DNA from: Limnochordia bacterium | Lineage (GTDB): Bacteria; Bacillota; Limnochordia; DUMW01 | Direction of reading: 5' to 3' | DNA: 64,000 bases | Assembly (NCBI GenBank): GCA_023230925.1 | Contig: JALNWK010000013.1 | Location: 1-64,000, forward strand | Part shown: one piece after another, positions 24,944 through 33,541 of the stretch | How the letters are laid out: each line of letters opens with the position of its first letter | Numbering within the stretch: position 1 is the stretch's first letter | Program-made: the position numbers and the translations under genes | The notes under the pieces: model-generated | Seen by the model: only the letters and a program-made list of their open reading frames with translations | What the model was told of the DNA's origin: nothing | Database searches by the model: none

Positions 24944-25927
24944 ATGTTTAACAGGATGGAACGTGGGCACAGGAGGAAACGGAGAAGTCGCGATTCCATG
25001 ACGATCATGTTTCTTCCGTCGGACCAGGGGACCATCAAGAAGATACGTGTCAGTCCGTGGGTGGTATCTAGTGTGATCGTGGGCATAGTATTGTTTATGA
25101 TTGCCTTTGGTTGCCTATTCTACTCCCACATTACGAGTCGGTCCTACATAGATTGTCTTCTTGCTAGTCTTAACGACAAAGAAAAACAATACCAACAGGC
25201 TTTGTACCAAATTGATGAGCAGAGGATCCGGTTGGAGCTTTATGCTTCAAAGACCGATTCCTTTAGAGCCCAATTGGCTCTTCTTGAGGGCCTAAGTGAG
25301 GAAGTTATCGGTATTCTCGAGGAGACAGGTACAATATCTCCAGAAGCCATCCTGACTAAGGGCTATACTTTTCCGGATTGGGACAATACCGCAAATATCG
25401 GTGGCGGTATTGGATACCGCGTGGATCTGAATGACTGGATTTCCGATAATATCGATTGGATTCAAGAGCAATTGTCTTTCCGAGAGGCCAGTCTAGTAGG
25501 ATTGGTGGAGGAAGCAAAATCGTACCGAGAGCTTTTGGAGCGAACACCTTCCTTATGGCCGGTTCTTGGACGGATTAGTTCTACCTACGGATGGCGTCCT
25601 CATCCTATCAGTGACAAGCAGCAGTTCCACGATGGGATTGATATTGCAGCCCCTGCGGGTACCAAAGTTCGTGCAACCGCCACGGGAACAGTTACTCTAG
25701 CTAGGGACCATGGGGGATATGGGCTCACGGTAATAATAGATCACGGTTCGGGCGTGACGACCCTGTATGCTCATAACCAACAAATCTTTGTTCGTAAGGG
25801 ACAAGTAGTAAATAAAGGGGATATTATTGCCGCGGTGGGCAGTACAGGGGTCAGTACTGGTCCCCACTTGCATTACGAAGTGCGACAATATGGAAAGCCA
25901 ACGAACCCCTATCCTTACTTACCATAA
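24944..25927 (+). CDS. Membrane-anchored M23-family peptidase
   Basis: 327 aa. A basic N-terminal tail (about 1-35) precedes one membrane helix (about 38-60), a coiled-coil stretch (about 65-115) and, at the C terminus, an M23 LytM domain. Zinc ligands are visible in HDGIDIA and HLHYEV. It is likely a peptidoglycan endopeptidase, or an activator of hydrolases, on the outer face of the inner membrane. It is followed by a bactofilin gene after 17 bases. M23-bactofilin pairs are common (as in Helicobacter and Caulobacter), where bactofilin positions the hydrolase. The ATG at 24944 touches its GGGAGG; ATG 24956 is the alternative. Confidence 0.88.
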   Translation: MFNRMERGHRRKRRSRDSMTIMFLPSDQGTIKKIRVSPWVVSSVIVGIVLFMIAFGCLFYSHITSRSYIDCLLASLNDKEKQYQQALYQIDEQRIRLELYASKTDSFRAQLALLEGLSEEVIGILEETGTISPEAILTKGYTFPDWDNTANIGGGIGYRVDLNDWISDNIDWIQEQLSFREASLVGLVEEAKSYRELLERTPSLWPVLGRISSTYGWRPHPISDKQQFHDGIDIAAPAGTKVRATATGTVTLARDHGGYGLTVIIDHGSGVTTLYAHNQQIFVRKGQVVNKGDIIAAVGSTGVSTGPHLHYEVRQYGKPTNPYPYLP

Positions 25928-25944
25928 GATAAGGAGCAGGCATA

Positions 25945-26367
25945 ATGTTTCGAAAAAGTTCAGATGCAGGAAAAGCAATAGAGACGGTAATCGGAAAGAA
26001 TACCCGTCTGGAAGGCAAGTTGGAAGTTGGGGGACTGCGGGTTGAAGGTAGTATCCAAGGTGACATTGAAAGCACCGGGGATGTAAGTATTGGCCCAACA
26101 GGTGTTGTCCTTGGTGGTATCAAGGCGAAAAACGCCATTATTGCAGGGAAGGTCCAAGGCGAAGTAGAACTTGAACAGAGGTTGGAGATTCTATCAGGTG
26201 GATACCTCGAGGGCACGGCTGCCATGCGCACCCTTGTTATTGATGAGGGTGCGGTGTTTAAAGGACAGTGCGATATGCTAACCGAGGACAATGGGCAAGT
26301 TCGTTCTGGTAAGCATCCGAGCAAACATCCAAAGGGCGAAGGTGTGGCATCCAGTTCCACTGCATAA
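25945..26367 (+). CDS. Bactofilin
   Basis: Cytoskeletal polymer protein of 140 aa. The right-handed beta-helix core (about residues 15-110) shows the repeating pattern GKNTRLEGKLEVGG, RVEGSIQGDI, VVLGGIKAKNAIIAG. Short disordered tails surround it, as is typical. It lies directly behind the M23 peptidase, with GGAGCAGG before the ATG, suggesting joint work in cell shape, spore coat or envelope remodelling. Confidence 0.92.
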   Translation: MFRKSSDAGKAIETVIGKNTRLEGKLEVGGLRVEGSIQGDIESTGDVSIGPTGVVLGGIKAKNAIIAGKVQGEVELEQRLEILSGGYLEGTAAMRTLVIDEGAVFKGQCDMLTEDNGQVRSGKHPSKHPKGEGVASSSTA

Positions 26368-26373
26368 ACCCAT

Positions 26374-26401
26374 CTGTTTTGCGATAGACTAAGCAAAACA
26401 G
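26374..26401 (+). promoter_or_regulatory. Hairpin abutting the Shine-Dalgarno of the UPF0180 gene
   Basis: Perfect 9-bp stem CTGTTTTGC / GCAAAACAG with a 10-base loop. The right arm ends on the first G of the GGAGG that serves the next gene, and an outer CCCA/TGGG can extend pairing around the ribosome-binding site. It may modulate translation or mark the bactofilin transcript end; no T-run follows. Confidence 0.5.
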
Positions 26402-26413
26402 GAGGTGGGTCTA

Positions 26414-26656
26414 TTGACGAAAAAGACTATAGCCGTGGAAGAAAATCTGGGTAATGTCAAAGCCGTGTTGCAGGAACGGGGATTTGACATTGTCAGTGTT
26501 GATCGGATGTCCTCAGATGTGCAGGCCGTGGTAATCAGTGGCATGGACGAAAATCTGATGCAGATCCAGGATCGTGTTGTTGGGGCACCGGTTATTTCCG
26601 CCGCCGGGAGGACAGCCGAAGAGGTCCTGGCCGAAATACAGCGACGTATTCCTTAA
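26414..26656 (+). CDS. UPF0180 (YkuS-like) protein
   Basis: 80-aa protein with the family pattern VKAVLQERGFDIV, then AVVISGMDENLMQIQD and VISAAGRTAEEVL, as in B. subtilis YkuS. The function is unknown. The TTG at 26414 is chosen because AGGAGGTG stands six bases upstream; the longer frame would start inside that site. Confidence 0.8.
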   Translation: MTKKTIAVEENLGNVKAVLQERGFDIVSVDRMSSDVQAVVISGMDENLMQIQDRVVGAPVISAAGRTAEEVLAEIQRRIP

Positions 26657-26665
26657 AGCTTACTG

Positions 26666-26698
26666 AGCCTTGGTACTTAGCCAGGGCTTTGGTTTTGT
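26666..26698 (+). terminator. Terminator between the UPF0180 gene and yyaC
   Basis: Eight-base stem AGCCTTGG / CCAGGGCT (one G-T pair) with a short loop, followed by TTGGTTTT. It separates two convergent genes. Confidence 0.6.
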
Positions 26699-26718
26699 CA
26701 GTTAATACCTCCTTGTGG

Positions 26719-27417
26719 TCAGTAGATTGCTTTATCCCGCGGGTCTTGAAATGGTAACAGCCCAAAGTCCTGTTCATTGATTGCCGGTGAGTAAAGGTGA
26801 AAATGCTGCAATAAGGCCAGCCGAAGCCCTGCAATCACTAGCTCTGAAAGCCTTACCACTAGGTTTAGGCGAGTATTCTGTAAAACGAAGTACTCCATGA
26901 AACCTCCGACATTAACCACACCGACTATATGAAGATGACCTACCTGTGGTAGTCTCTTATTTACTCCGGTTCCGGGGGATAGGGGACCGGGACGGACACT
27001 GATAGTACCCACGTTGTCGGCTTTACCTAGGCAGGCATCAACTGCAATAATTGCTTCTTGCTCATCCGCAGGAAGCTCCTGCAATATCTCATCTAGATTA
27101 CCAGCATGCACCGGGGCGTCTAAAGTTCCATAGACTGTGACTCCTGGCAGGTTGAGTCTTTCAAACCCCGTTCCCACCAAAGGGCCTAAGCAATCTCCAG
27201 TTGAACGATCGGTCCCTATACAAAACAGGGTGATTGGTCGCTTGGGGACAAACACCTCTTGGAGATGGTCTATGAGTGTAGAGGCTAGCTTAATGGTGGC
27301 GTTGGGATCATCTACTGCGACCCGGTTAGGAGCAGAGAGACCCAATACCTTCTTCAACTTGTCTATGGGGCCTTCCAATGTCAACTCACCTACCCTCGGA
27401 AGATGCTCCAATAACAC
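26719..27417 (-). CDS. yyaC: Sporulation protein YyaC (DUF1256, GPR-like fold)
   Basis: 232 aa. The DUF1256 core includes CIGTDRSTGDCLGPLVG, YGTLDAPVHAGNL, AVDACLG and the later SVRPGPLSPGTGV. In B. subtilis yyaC lies near parB and is expressed in the forespore; the fold resembles the spore-protein protease GPR. It is the clearest sign that this organism makes spores. The start is uncertain: the GTG at 27417 lacks a ribosome-binding site, while an internal TTG in GGGTAGGTGAGTTG would give a protein beginning MTLEGP. Confidence 0.88.
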   Translation of the reverse strand: MLLEHLPRVGELTLEGPIDKLKKVLGLSAPNRVAVDDPNATIKLASTLIDHLQEVFVPKRPITLFCIGTDRSTGDCLGPLVGTGFERLNLPGVTVYGTLDAPVHAGNLDEILQELPADEQEAIIAVDACLGKADNVGTISVRPGPLSPGTGVNKRLPQVGHLHIVGVVNVGGFMEYFVLQNTRLNLVVRLSELVIAGLRLALLQHFHLYSPAINEQDFGLLPFQDPRDKAIY

Positions 27418-27460
27418 ATCGATAAGAGTATATGAAGACGGGGTCTTCTTTATACATGGA

Positions 27461-27496
27461 GTGGTAATGTGGCCAAACTGGCCATATACTTACCAC
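27461..27496. promoter_or_regulatory. Nested inverted repeat between yyaC and ykvI
   Basis: Outer arms GTGGTAA / TTACCAC and inner TGGCCA / TGGCCA around AAC. It lies in the divergent intergenic region just before the ribosome-binding site of the rightward gene. A second small hairpin, GAAGAC / GTCTTC, is at 27434-27448. It could be an operator or a leader hairpin. Confidence 0.45.
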
Positions 27497-27509
27497 AGGA
27501 GGGAGAATC

Positions 27510-28562
27510 TTGGGAAAGAGGCGGGAGACCTTTAAACTGGCTGCGACCTTTACCGGGGCTATTATTGGCGCGGGGTTTGCCTCGGGAAGGGAGGTCTTAC
27601 ATTTTTTCGGAAGGTTCGGAACCTGGGGATTTGCTGGGGCGTTCCTTGCGATGATTGGATTTACCTGTTTGGGCGGATGTCTTTTCCTGCTTAGTTACCG
27701 CTCAGGAAGTCATTCTTATCTGGAGGTATTGCCCCATCTAGGTGGCACGGTAATGGGAAAAGCCCTTGATTTTTGGATGATCACCATGCTTGTTGTCAGT
27801 GTCGGGGTGATGTTTGCCGGAAGTGGCAGCCTCTTTCAACAGCAGCTCCACCTGCCTGAATGGATGGGTTCGTTTTCTATGGCTGGACTTGTGGCGTTAA
27901 TCCTCCGGAGGGAAACATCGGGGTTGTTATCTGCCAGCGGGTTCTTGGTACCTCCCCTTTGTCTCATCCCGGTGCTTCTAGCGATTAACGTCTGGATCCA
28001 GGGGGGCCAAGTGGATATCCATCACCCGATAATCAAGGATATGGGTTATCCCGCGTACTGGTGGAGCTCGGCGATCATCTACGTGGTCTACAATATCTGC
28101 TTAGGAGCCGGTGTGATTACGTCCTTCGGCCGTGCGATTAAAGACGAAGTCCAGGCCATGTCCGCGGCTGTATTGGGGGGATCACTGCTTGGTGTTGTCC
28201 TCGGGGCCTTGTTGTTTACTTTACTTAGCTTTAGAACCGAAGTGCTCCATCTAGAGATTCCCCTACTTGCCATCATGGAAGGGTATGGGCCCCTATGGAC
28301 TGTGGGCTTTTCCATAGTTTTGTGGCTAGCTATGCTAACAACCGCGGCCGCGAATACACATGCCATTGCGTGTCGTTTTGATGGTTACCTGTGCCCGTAT
28401 CGGAGGGCTGTATCCTTAAGTCTTGTAGTTGGTCTTGGCATAGGCTCCTTTGGGTTCGGCGATTTGGTCAAAGCAGCCTATCCCCTGTATGGATATGCGG
28501 GGCTGGTCTTGCTTGCCTTTAGTCTTGTCAGCGGCCTATTCAGGAAGTTGTCTCGAAAATAG
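27510..28562 (+). CDS. YkvI-family membrane transporter
   Basis: 350 aa with about ten membrane helices. The start KLAATFTGAIIGAGFASGREVLHFF and the later VYNICLGAGVITSFG fit the YkvI group (COG3949) of the APC-type transporters. The substrate is unknown. TTG start with GGAGGGAG upstream. It is divergent from yyaC and followed after 60 bases by the VanW gene. Confidence 0.78.
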   Translation: MGKRRETFKLAATFTGAIIGAGFASGREVLHFFGRFGTWGFAGAFLAMIGFTCLGGCLFLLSYRSGSHSYLEVLPHLGGTVMGKALDFWMITMLVVSVGVMFAGSGSLFQQQLHLPEWMGSFSMAGLVALILRRETSGLLSASGFLVPPLCLIPVLLAINVWIQGGQVDIHHPIIKDMGYPAYWWSSAIIYVVYNICLGAGVITSFGRAIKDEVQAMSAAVLGGSLLGVVLGALLFTLLSFRTEVLHLEIPLLAIMEGYGPLWTVGFSIVLWLAMLTTAAANTHAIACRFDGYLCPYRRAVSLSLVVGLGIGSFGFGDLVKAAYPLYGYAGLVLLAFSLVSGLFRKLSRK

Positions 28563-28622
28563 GCAGGGAAATCCAGATCCTGCGGGGAACTTGAATATAC
28601 AAGGTCGACCTGGGGTGAGCAT

Positions 28623-29978
28623 ATGTGGGTCATGGTGATGAATCGTAACCGGATCATCTTCATATCTTTGCTGATCGGGTTTTGCGCCATTGTGGGCATG
28701 GGTATTGGGTATGTCACAGGATGTTGGGACGAGGGAGTCATTTTCCCCGGTGTAAGCGTCGACTGTGTGCAATTGGGCGGGTTGTCTATCACCCAGGCGG
28801 CATTACTCCTCGAAGATGTCCAACCATCGTTACTCCCCATCCAATTGATTGGACCTGGGGGTTTGTCGTGGGAGCTAACACCGGAACAGCTTGGCTTTGT
28901 GGTGGATGTGGATGCCATGACAGCCTACGCCTACGGTATTGGGCGGCGGGGCTCCTTAAAGGATCAAGTCAGTCAAAGGATTAAGGCGGGCCATGAAGGA
29001 ATAAGCATTCCTTGGATCCTCAAAGTCCAAGGAGAACGCTTTGGGACACTTGTTCAGGAGCTTGCCGGACGACTATACATTCCTCCTCAAGATGCCAGCT
29101 TCCATGTGAATCCCGATGGTTCAATTACCATTATTCCTTCGGTTCGGGGGCGCGCTCTGGACGCGGATCGAGCTACGCTCTTGATCAAGAATGCGGTTTT
29201 GGGTTCGGCTCAAAACACCGTTACTTTACCAATCGTCTCACTTGAACCGAGGCTTACGACTGAAGAAGCAGAGAACTGCCAGATCAACGCCCTACTAGCC
29301 TCTTATACCACACATTACAATACCAAAGACGTTGACCGCTCCCATAATGTAGCTTTAGCGGCCTGTTCCCTTGATGGTGCCATTTTGCACCGGAAAGAGA
29401 CCTTTTCGTTCAATAGCCGTATTGGGTCCAGGGTTTCAGCCCGGGGATATCGGAATGCGCCGGTGATTGTTGATGGTGAGATGAAACCAGATATTGGTGG
29501 TGGCGTCTGTCAAGTTTCGAGCACCCTCTATGCTGCTGTTGTCTTGGCGGGTCTTTCCATTGTGGAGCGTTTTCCCCATTCCATTCCTGTGACTTACATG
29601 CCCCTTGGCCAAGACGCAACTGTGGTTGATAATGTAACTGACCTTAAATTTCAAAATGATCTCGACCACTGTGTTCTCATAAAGGCCAAGGCAGAGGAAG
29701 GGACCCTCACCATTGATATTTATGGACAAAGGCCTGGATTTATCCATGAACTTTTCACCCAATTTGAACACGAACTGGCCCCGTCTACGGTATATGTATC
29801 CAAAGCAGAGTTATCTCCTGGTCAGCAGGTGATCGAAAAACCAGGTGCCCGGGGATTTGTTGTATCTGTTTGGAAGATCCAGAGAGATGAGAGGGGACTA
29901 GAGCACACCCGGACCTTTGTTAATCGAACGATTTACCAAGCCCGTCCCCGCATCATCCAAGTTCCCGAGGCTGAGTAG
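28623..29978 (+). CDS. VanW-family protein with G5 domain
   Basis: 451 aa. A signal-anchor helix (about 9-32) is followed by a peptidoglycan-binding-like segment (about 40-200). The VanW domain has FSFNSRIG, then GGGVCQVSSTLY (about 290-300), and a G5-like C-terminal domain contains VIEKPGARGFVVSV. These proteins are exported and act at the cell wall in Firmicutes; the biochemical role is not established. The name reflects homology to VanW and does not by itself mean vancomycin resistance. Confidence 0.9.
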   Translation: MWVMVMNRNRIIFISLLIGFCAIVGMGIGYVTGCWDEGVIFPGVSVDCVQLGGLSITQAALLLEDVQPSLLPIQLIGPGGLSWELTPEQLGFVVDVDAMTAYAYGIGRRGSLKDQVSQRIKAGHEGISIPWILKVQGERFGTLVQELAGRLYIPPQDASFHVNPDGSITIIPSVRGRALDADRATLLIKNAVLGSAQNTVTLPIVSLEPRLTTEEAENCQINALLASYTTHYNTKDVDRSHNVALAACSLDGAILHRKETFSFNSRIGSRVSARGYRNAPVIVDGEMKPDIGGGVCQVSSTLYAAVVLAGLSIVERFPHSIPVTYMPLGQDATVVDNVTDLKFQNDLDHCVLIKAKAEEGTLTIDIYGQRPGFIHELFTQFEHELAPSTVYVSKAELSPGQQVIEKPGARGFVVSVWKIQRDERGLEHTRTFVNRTIYQARPRIIQVPEAE

Positions 29979-29985
29979 ATACGAT

Positions 29986-30081
29986 CTAATCATGGTAGCC
30001 TTTTGGTTTATAGATCAGAATCATTGTTTTCTTGCGCCATTTTAGCAAGGGATCCACGATGATCTTTAGTAATCTGATCAT
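29986..30081 (-). CDS. Possible 31-aa basic small protein
   Basis: On the minus strand an ATG with an excellent site (GGAGGG seven bases upstream) opens a 31-codon frame starting MIRLLKIIVDPLLKWRKK and ending KPKGYHD. The N-terminal half is an amphipathic or hydrophobic helix with a basic flank, the kind of sequence found in membrane-associated small proteins and some type I toxins. I do not recognise it. It is antisense to no gene and lies between VanW and the T-box. Evidence is only the frame and its ribosome-binding site. Confidence 0.45.
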   Translation of the reverse strand: MIRLLKIIVDPLLKWRKKTMILIYKPKGYHD

Positions 30082-30306
30082 ATCCTTGCCCTCCTTTTTG
30101 GCCTACTACCCTATTTAGTATATAGCTGTTAACATGATTGTGTGCGTGTTACACCGATAAGATAGTTGCAGATACCAGGAAGGCACGGTTAGTTGTTTCG
30201 TCACAGCTATGGAAAGGGTGGATCAAACTAGGCCCTTGGGAAAATAACCGAACGGTGTTAGTTGTGGGGGTTACAGTGGAGTTGAAATTACCCAGAACGC
30301 TACCTA

Positions 30307-30335
30307 TTGCGGGAATGCAACTGTTAGGTTATAAT
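30307..30335 (+). promoter_or_regulatory. Sigma-A promoter of the aroF-pheA T-box transcript
   Basis: TTGCGG (30307-30312), 17 bases, then TATAAT (30330-30335). Bases 30082-30306, upstream of it, hold nothing else I can support. Confidence 0.8.
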
Positions 30336-30360
30336 ATGAGCTAATAAAACCCTATAGCAT

Positions 30361-30663
30361 GTAAAGATGATGAAGGAGAAAAGTACGAGGGGTTGTTCTT
30401 CATGCCAGAGAGTCGGGGATTGGTGGAAGCCCGGCGAAGGATGCCTTTCCGAAGTTCTCTCCGGAGTTGCCCACTGAATGAAACCAGATTTCTAGTAGGT
30501 GCGGCCGGAGCTTTCGCCGTTAAAAGAAAGCAAGTATCGGTCTTATTGTCTAATTAAGACAAGGAGAGGTACTTTGTCCTAAGGTGAGCTGTATCTTCTT
30601 TACAGCTAATTTGGGTGGTACCGCGGGAAGTAGATCCCGTCCCTATAGGGACGGGATTTTTTT
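30361..30663 (+). ncRNA. T-box riboswitch, Phe (UUC) specifier
   Basis: The T-box GGGTGGTACCGCG is at 30613-30625, and the terminator ATCCCGTCCC / GGGACGGGAT plus T7 is at 30634-30663. Stem I shows the AGTA S-turn (30382-30385) and the distal CCAGAGAG and TTGGTGGAAG motifs. By alignment with glyQS leaders (CGAA-N-specifier), the specifier is TTC at 30455-30457, which means Phe. The bulge TGGT pairs with a tRNA 3' end carrying an A discriminator, as in tRNA-Phe. Uncharged tRNA-Phe would thus switch on the downstream aroF-pheA genes. Confidence 0.93.
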
Positions 30664-30687
30664 GTTCCCAAGAAGGAGGAGTATACA

Positions 30688-31497
30688 ATGAACCCAGATA
30701 TCCAGTCGCAAACCAGCCCGATGAAGCAGAACAGAACTATACCTGTTTACGTGGGACATACGATTATTGGTGGAGGACGTCCGGTTATTATGGCAGGACC
30801 CTGTGCCGTGGAGAGCAAGGAGCAGATGCTTCGTATTGGGAGGGCGGTCGCCGATGCCGGGGCCGATGTGTTGCGTGGTGGTGCATACAAGCCCCGTACG
30901 AGCATCTCCAGCTTCCAGGGATTAGGCTTGGAAGGACTTGAGTATTTACGGGACACGGGTGGAATCCTAGGGCTTCCAGTGATTACGGAAGTTATCTCTC
31001 CGGTGGATGTTGAACTTGTTGGACGATTTACGGATATTCTACAGATTGGCTCCCGCAATATGCACAACTACCCATTGCTTCTGGAGGTCGGACGTACAAC
31101 AAAACCAGTACTACTAAAAAGGGGCTATGCAGCTACGGTTGAGGAGTGGCTAGCCGCCGCTGATTACATCGCAGCGGGAGGTAATAATCAAATTATCCTA
31201 TGTGAGCGGGGGATCCGCACCTTCACCTCTCAGACCCGTAACACCTTTGATATCAGTGCTATCTGCCTGGCCAAAATGCAGAGCACCTTTCCTGTGATCG
31301 CGGATCCGAGTCATGCCGCCGGTATTCCTGAACTGGTACCCCATTTGGCTCGAGCGGCGATAGCTGCCGGTGCCGATGGTTTGCTGATCGAAGTTCACGA
31401 TCGACCCGAGGAAGCATTATGTGATGGACAACAAGCTTTATCACCCCAGGTTTTCCGGGAGCTTGTTAGGACTGTTCGGAAGATGACAGAAGTTTAG
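30688..31497 (+). CDS. aroF: 3-deoxy-7-phosphoheptulonate synthase (DAHP synthase)
   Basis: First enzyme of the shikimate pathway, condensing phosphoenolpyruvate and erythrose-4-phosphate. The AroA-I-beta/KDO8P-like barrel shows MAGPCAVES, LRGGAYKPRTS, IGSRNMHNY, LLKRGYA and IADPSHAAG. At 269 aa it lacks the N-terminal ferredoxin-like regulatory domain seen in Thermotoga-type enzymes, so feedback inhibition by that route is unlikely; control is through the T-box. GGAGGAG precedes the ATG, and pheA follows after 11 bases. Confidence 0.94.
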   Translation: MNPDIQSQTSPMKQNRTIPVYVGHTIIGGGRPVIMAGPCAVESKEQMLRIGRAVADAGADVLRGGAYKPRTSISSFQGLGLEGLEYLRDTGGILGLPVITEVISPVDVELVGRFTDILQIGSRNMHNYPLLLEVGRTTKPVLLKRGYAATVEEWLAAADYIAAGGNNQIILCERGIRTFTSQTRNTFDISAICLAKMQSTFPVIADPSHAAGIPELVPHLARAAIAAGADGLLIEVHDRPEEALCDGQQALSPQVFRELVRTVRKMTEV

Positions 31498-31508
31498 GGG
31501 GGAGTACT

Positions 31509-32363
31509 GTGTATACACTGGCATACCTAGGGCCTCCAGGCACTTTTTCTCAGGAAGCGGCCTTCAACTTCGCAAAAGCATGGTCGATCCAATGTCGACA
31601 ACTAGCTTGTGCTGACTTTGATGAGATTTTCGAGCTGGTCAGTGAGGGTGCAGTAGACTTTGGCATCGTTCCAATTGAGAATTCGCTTGAGGGATCCATT
31701 AGCGTGAATCTAGATCTGCTTGTTTCTGCGGATGTTCAGATCCACAATGAACTCATTCTTGGTATCGATCACTGTCTGCTCGGATATGATCACGCCGTAA
31801 CCGTTACCGAGATTATTTCCCATCCCCAGGCCTTGGCCCAGTGTCGAGAGACGGTTAAACGTCTCTATCCTGGGGTTACCCTTAAGGCGGCCTCCTCAAC
31901 TTCTCAAGCAGCTAAGGAAGTGGCCTTAGCAAACACCATAGGTTGTGCTGCCTTGGGGACAAGGGCTGCAGGGCAAATGTACGGCCTTAGAGTCTTAAAG
32001 GATAATATGTCCGATAACGCAGAAAACCAGACAAGGTTCTTGGTAATCTCCCGAAATGACCATGCCATCACAGGAACAGACAAGACATCTATAGTTGTCT
32101 CTCCCCAGGCAAATCGGCCCGGGGCACTGCATAGTATCATTGAACCCTTCGCCCGGTATGGTATCAACCTTACCAAAATCGAGAGCCGACCGTCGAAACG
32201 GTTTTTGGGGGAGTATCTGTTTTTCATTGATTTTGAGGGACATCGACAGAACCCCTTAACAGAAAGGATTCTAAATGAATTGACGGTAAAAACCAGTTTC
32301 TTGAAAATGTTAGGTTCCTACCCCAGACAGCCATGGAGGAGTACGGCAAAGGTCGTGCTTTAG
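31509..32363 (+). CDS. pheA: Prephenate dehydratase
   Basis: Converts prephenate to phenylpyruvate. The catalytic domain (about 1-180) has YLGPPGTFSQEAA, VPIENSLEGS and the essential TRF in NQTRFLV. The ACT domain (about 198-270) has the Phe-binding motifs RPGALH and KIESRPSK, so feedback inhibition by phenylalanine is expected. GTG start with GGGGGGAG upstream. It forms an operon with aroF behind the Phe T-box, which agrees with the specifier reading. Confidence 0.95.
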   Translation: MYTLAYLGPPGTFSQEAAFNFAKAWSIQCRQLACADFDEIFELVSEGAVDFGIVPIENSLEGSISVNLDLLVSADVQIHNELILGIDHCLLGYDHAVTVTEIISHPQALAQCRETVKRLYPGVTLKAASSTSQAAKEVALANTIGCAALGTRAAGQMYGLRVLKDNMSDNAENQTRFLVISRNDHAITGTDKTSIVVSPQANRPGALHSIIEPFARYGINLTKIESRPSKRFLGEYLFFIDFEGHRQNPLTERILNELTVKTSFLKMLGSYPRQPWRSTAKVVL

Positions 32364-32378
32364 GCAAGACCTTTGCCG
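32344..32378. terminator. Hairpin at the pheA / foldase convergence
   Basis: Eleven-base perfect stem CGGCAAAGGTC / GACCTTTGCCG over the pheA stop codon, between convergent genes. No T-run on either strand, so termination here is a guess. Confidence 0.45.
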
Positions 32379-32388
32379 CGATGAGAGA

Positions 32389-33363
32389 TCAGTTCGTGAC
32401 TGCTATCTTCTCCAGATACTTATATCTGTTCCAGTTTACAGTAATGTTTGCTTGCTGCTCCATCTCCGCAAGTAGGGCGCCGATATCCGCTTGTTCTAGC
32501 TTCAGCTGTTGTTCGATCATCGCGGTTAAGGCATCGTCCAGTTGCGCGGGTGTTGCCTCTTTTCGTCCAGTAACCTTAATCACATGATAGCCAAGATAGG
32601 TTTCCACCACCTGGGAAAGTTCTCCTTCTTTCAGGGCAAAGGCCGCTGCCTCAAAGGCTTCGGGAAGCTGTCCTTTGGTTACCCAACCTAATGCTCCGCC
32701 CGTTTGTACGGTCATATAGTCAGTGGATTTCTTCTTTGCCATCTCAGCAAAGTCCGCACCGGCTTTGAGCTCTTTTAGAATCTGTTCAGCTTCTTGCTTA
32801 TCGTCTACGACAATATGATGGGCCTCGACCATTTCAGGTTGTCCCAAATCATATTTATGGGCCTCGTAGAAGTCCGCAACAGCGCCCTCGGCTAATTCGA
32901 TGCCTTTGGTGGCCAAGTGTTCTAATGTCAAGGTCAACGTGATGTCTTGACGGAGACGCTCCATTGAAATGTTAAAGTGTGCTAGGGTCTGTAGGAAACT
33001 CTCCTCTGAGGGATACTGGGACTTGATTTCATCTAAGCGTTGTGTAATGGAGGCTTCACTAGGTACAAAGCCGTCCGTGGCACCTGCCTGGCTGATCAGT
33101 CGCTCCATTACCAGCTGCTCCAGTACCGTTGTACCATATTCCTCTTCTAGTCGGGCATAAAACTCCTCTTGGGTAATTGCCTCATCGTTTACCGTAAGAA
33201 CCACCGGCTCGACACCTGCCAGTGAGTGCAAGCTATTTCCGTTTGCCAGAAACAGTGCAAACATCACAAGCAACGTTCCTAGCAACACAATTGGGAATCG
33301 GAACTTCCTATTCACATAAAGCTTACCCAAATCACAAACAACCCCTTTGTCTAAGATTTGCAT
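32389..33363 (-). CDS. PrsA/SurA-type peptidyl-prolyl isomerase (foldase)
   Basis: 324 aa. A signal anchor (about 24-42) is followed by a SurA_N-like helical domain (about 55-165, NDEAITQEEFYARL) and a PpiC rotamase domain (about 178-270, VEAHHIVVDDKQEAEQIL, FAEMAKKKSTD, GGALGWVTKGQLPEAFE and GYHVIKV), then a C-terminal helix. It folds secreted proteins outside the inner membrane. There is no lipobox, unlike Bacillus PrsA, so it is anchored by the helix or free in the periplasm. In a diderm it could act as SurA-like chaperone for outer-membrane proteins such as the secretin fusion 4 kb away. The exact start is unsure. Confidence 0.87.
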   Translation of the reverse strand: MQILDKGVVCDLGKLYVNRKFRFPIVLLGTLLVMFALFLANGNSLHSLAGVEPVVLTVNDEAITQEEFYARLEEEYGTTVLEQLVMERLISQAGATDGFVPSEASITQRLDEIKSQYPSEESFLQTLAHFNISMERLRQDITLTLTLEHLATKGIELAEGAVADFYEAHKYDLGQPEMVEAHHIVVDDKQEAEQILKELKAGADFAEMAKKKSTDYMTVQTGGALGWVTKGQLPEAFEAAAFALKEGELSQVVETYLGYHVIKVTGRKEATPAQLDDALTAMIEQQLKLEQADIGALLAEMEQQANITVNWNRYKYLEKIAVTN

Positions 33364-33541
33364 GGTCTAGGATCAACCATACACATCTGATTCGCCCTAG
33401 ATGGGCAAACTCCTTGTGTTTTCAACAAAAACATACTGACTCAAGAGGAAGACTTGCTTTTTGGGTGGTATCAGTTCCAGGATTGCCAATAATACCAAGC
33501 GCTGCTATTATATAATCACTACACCGAGAAAGGGGACGGAC

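Noticed and set aside
28623..29978. VanW plus ddl as a sign of a vancomycin-resistance cluster
   Set aside because: VanW proteins are common in Firmicutes, ddl is of the D-Ala-specific type, and no vanH, vanX, vanR or vanS is present.
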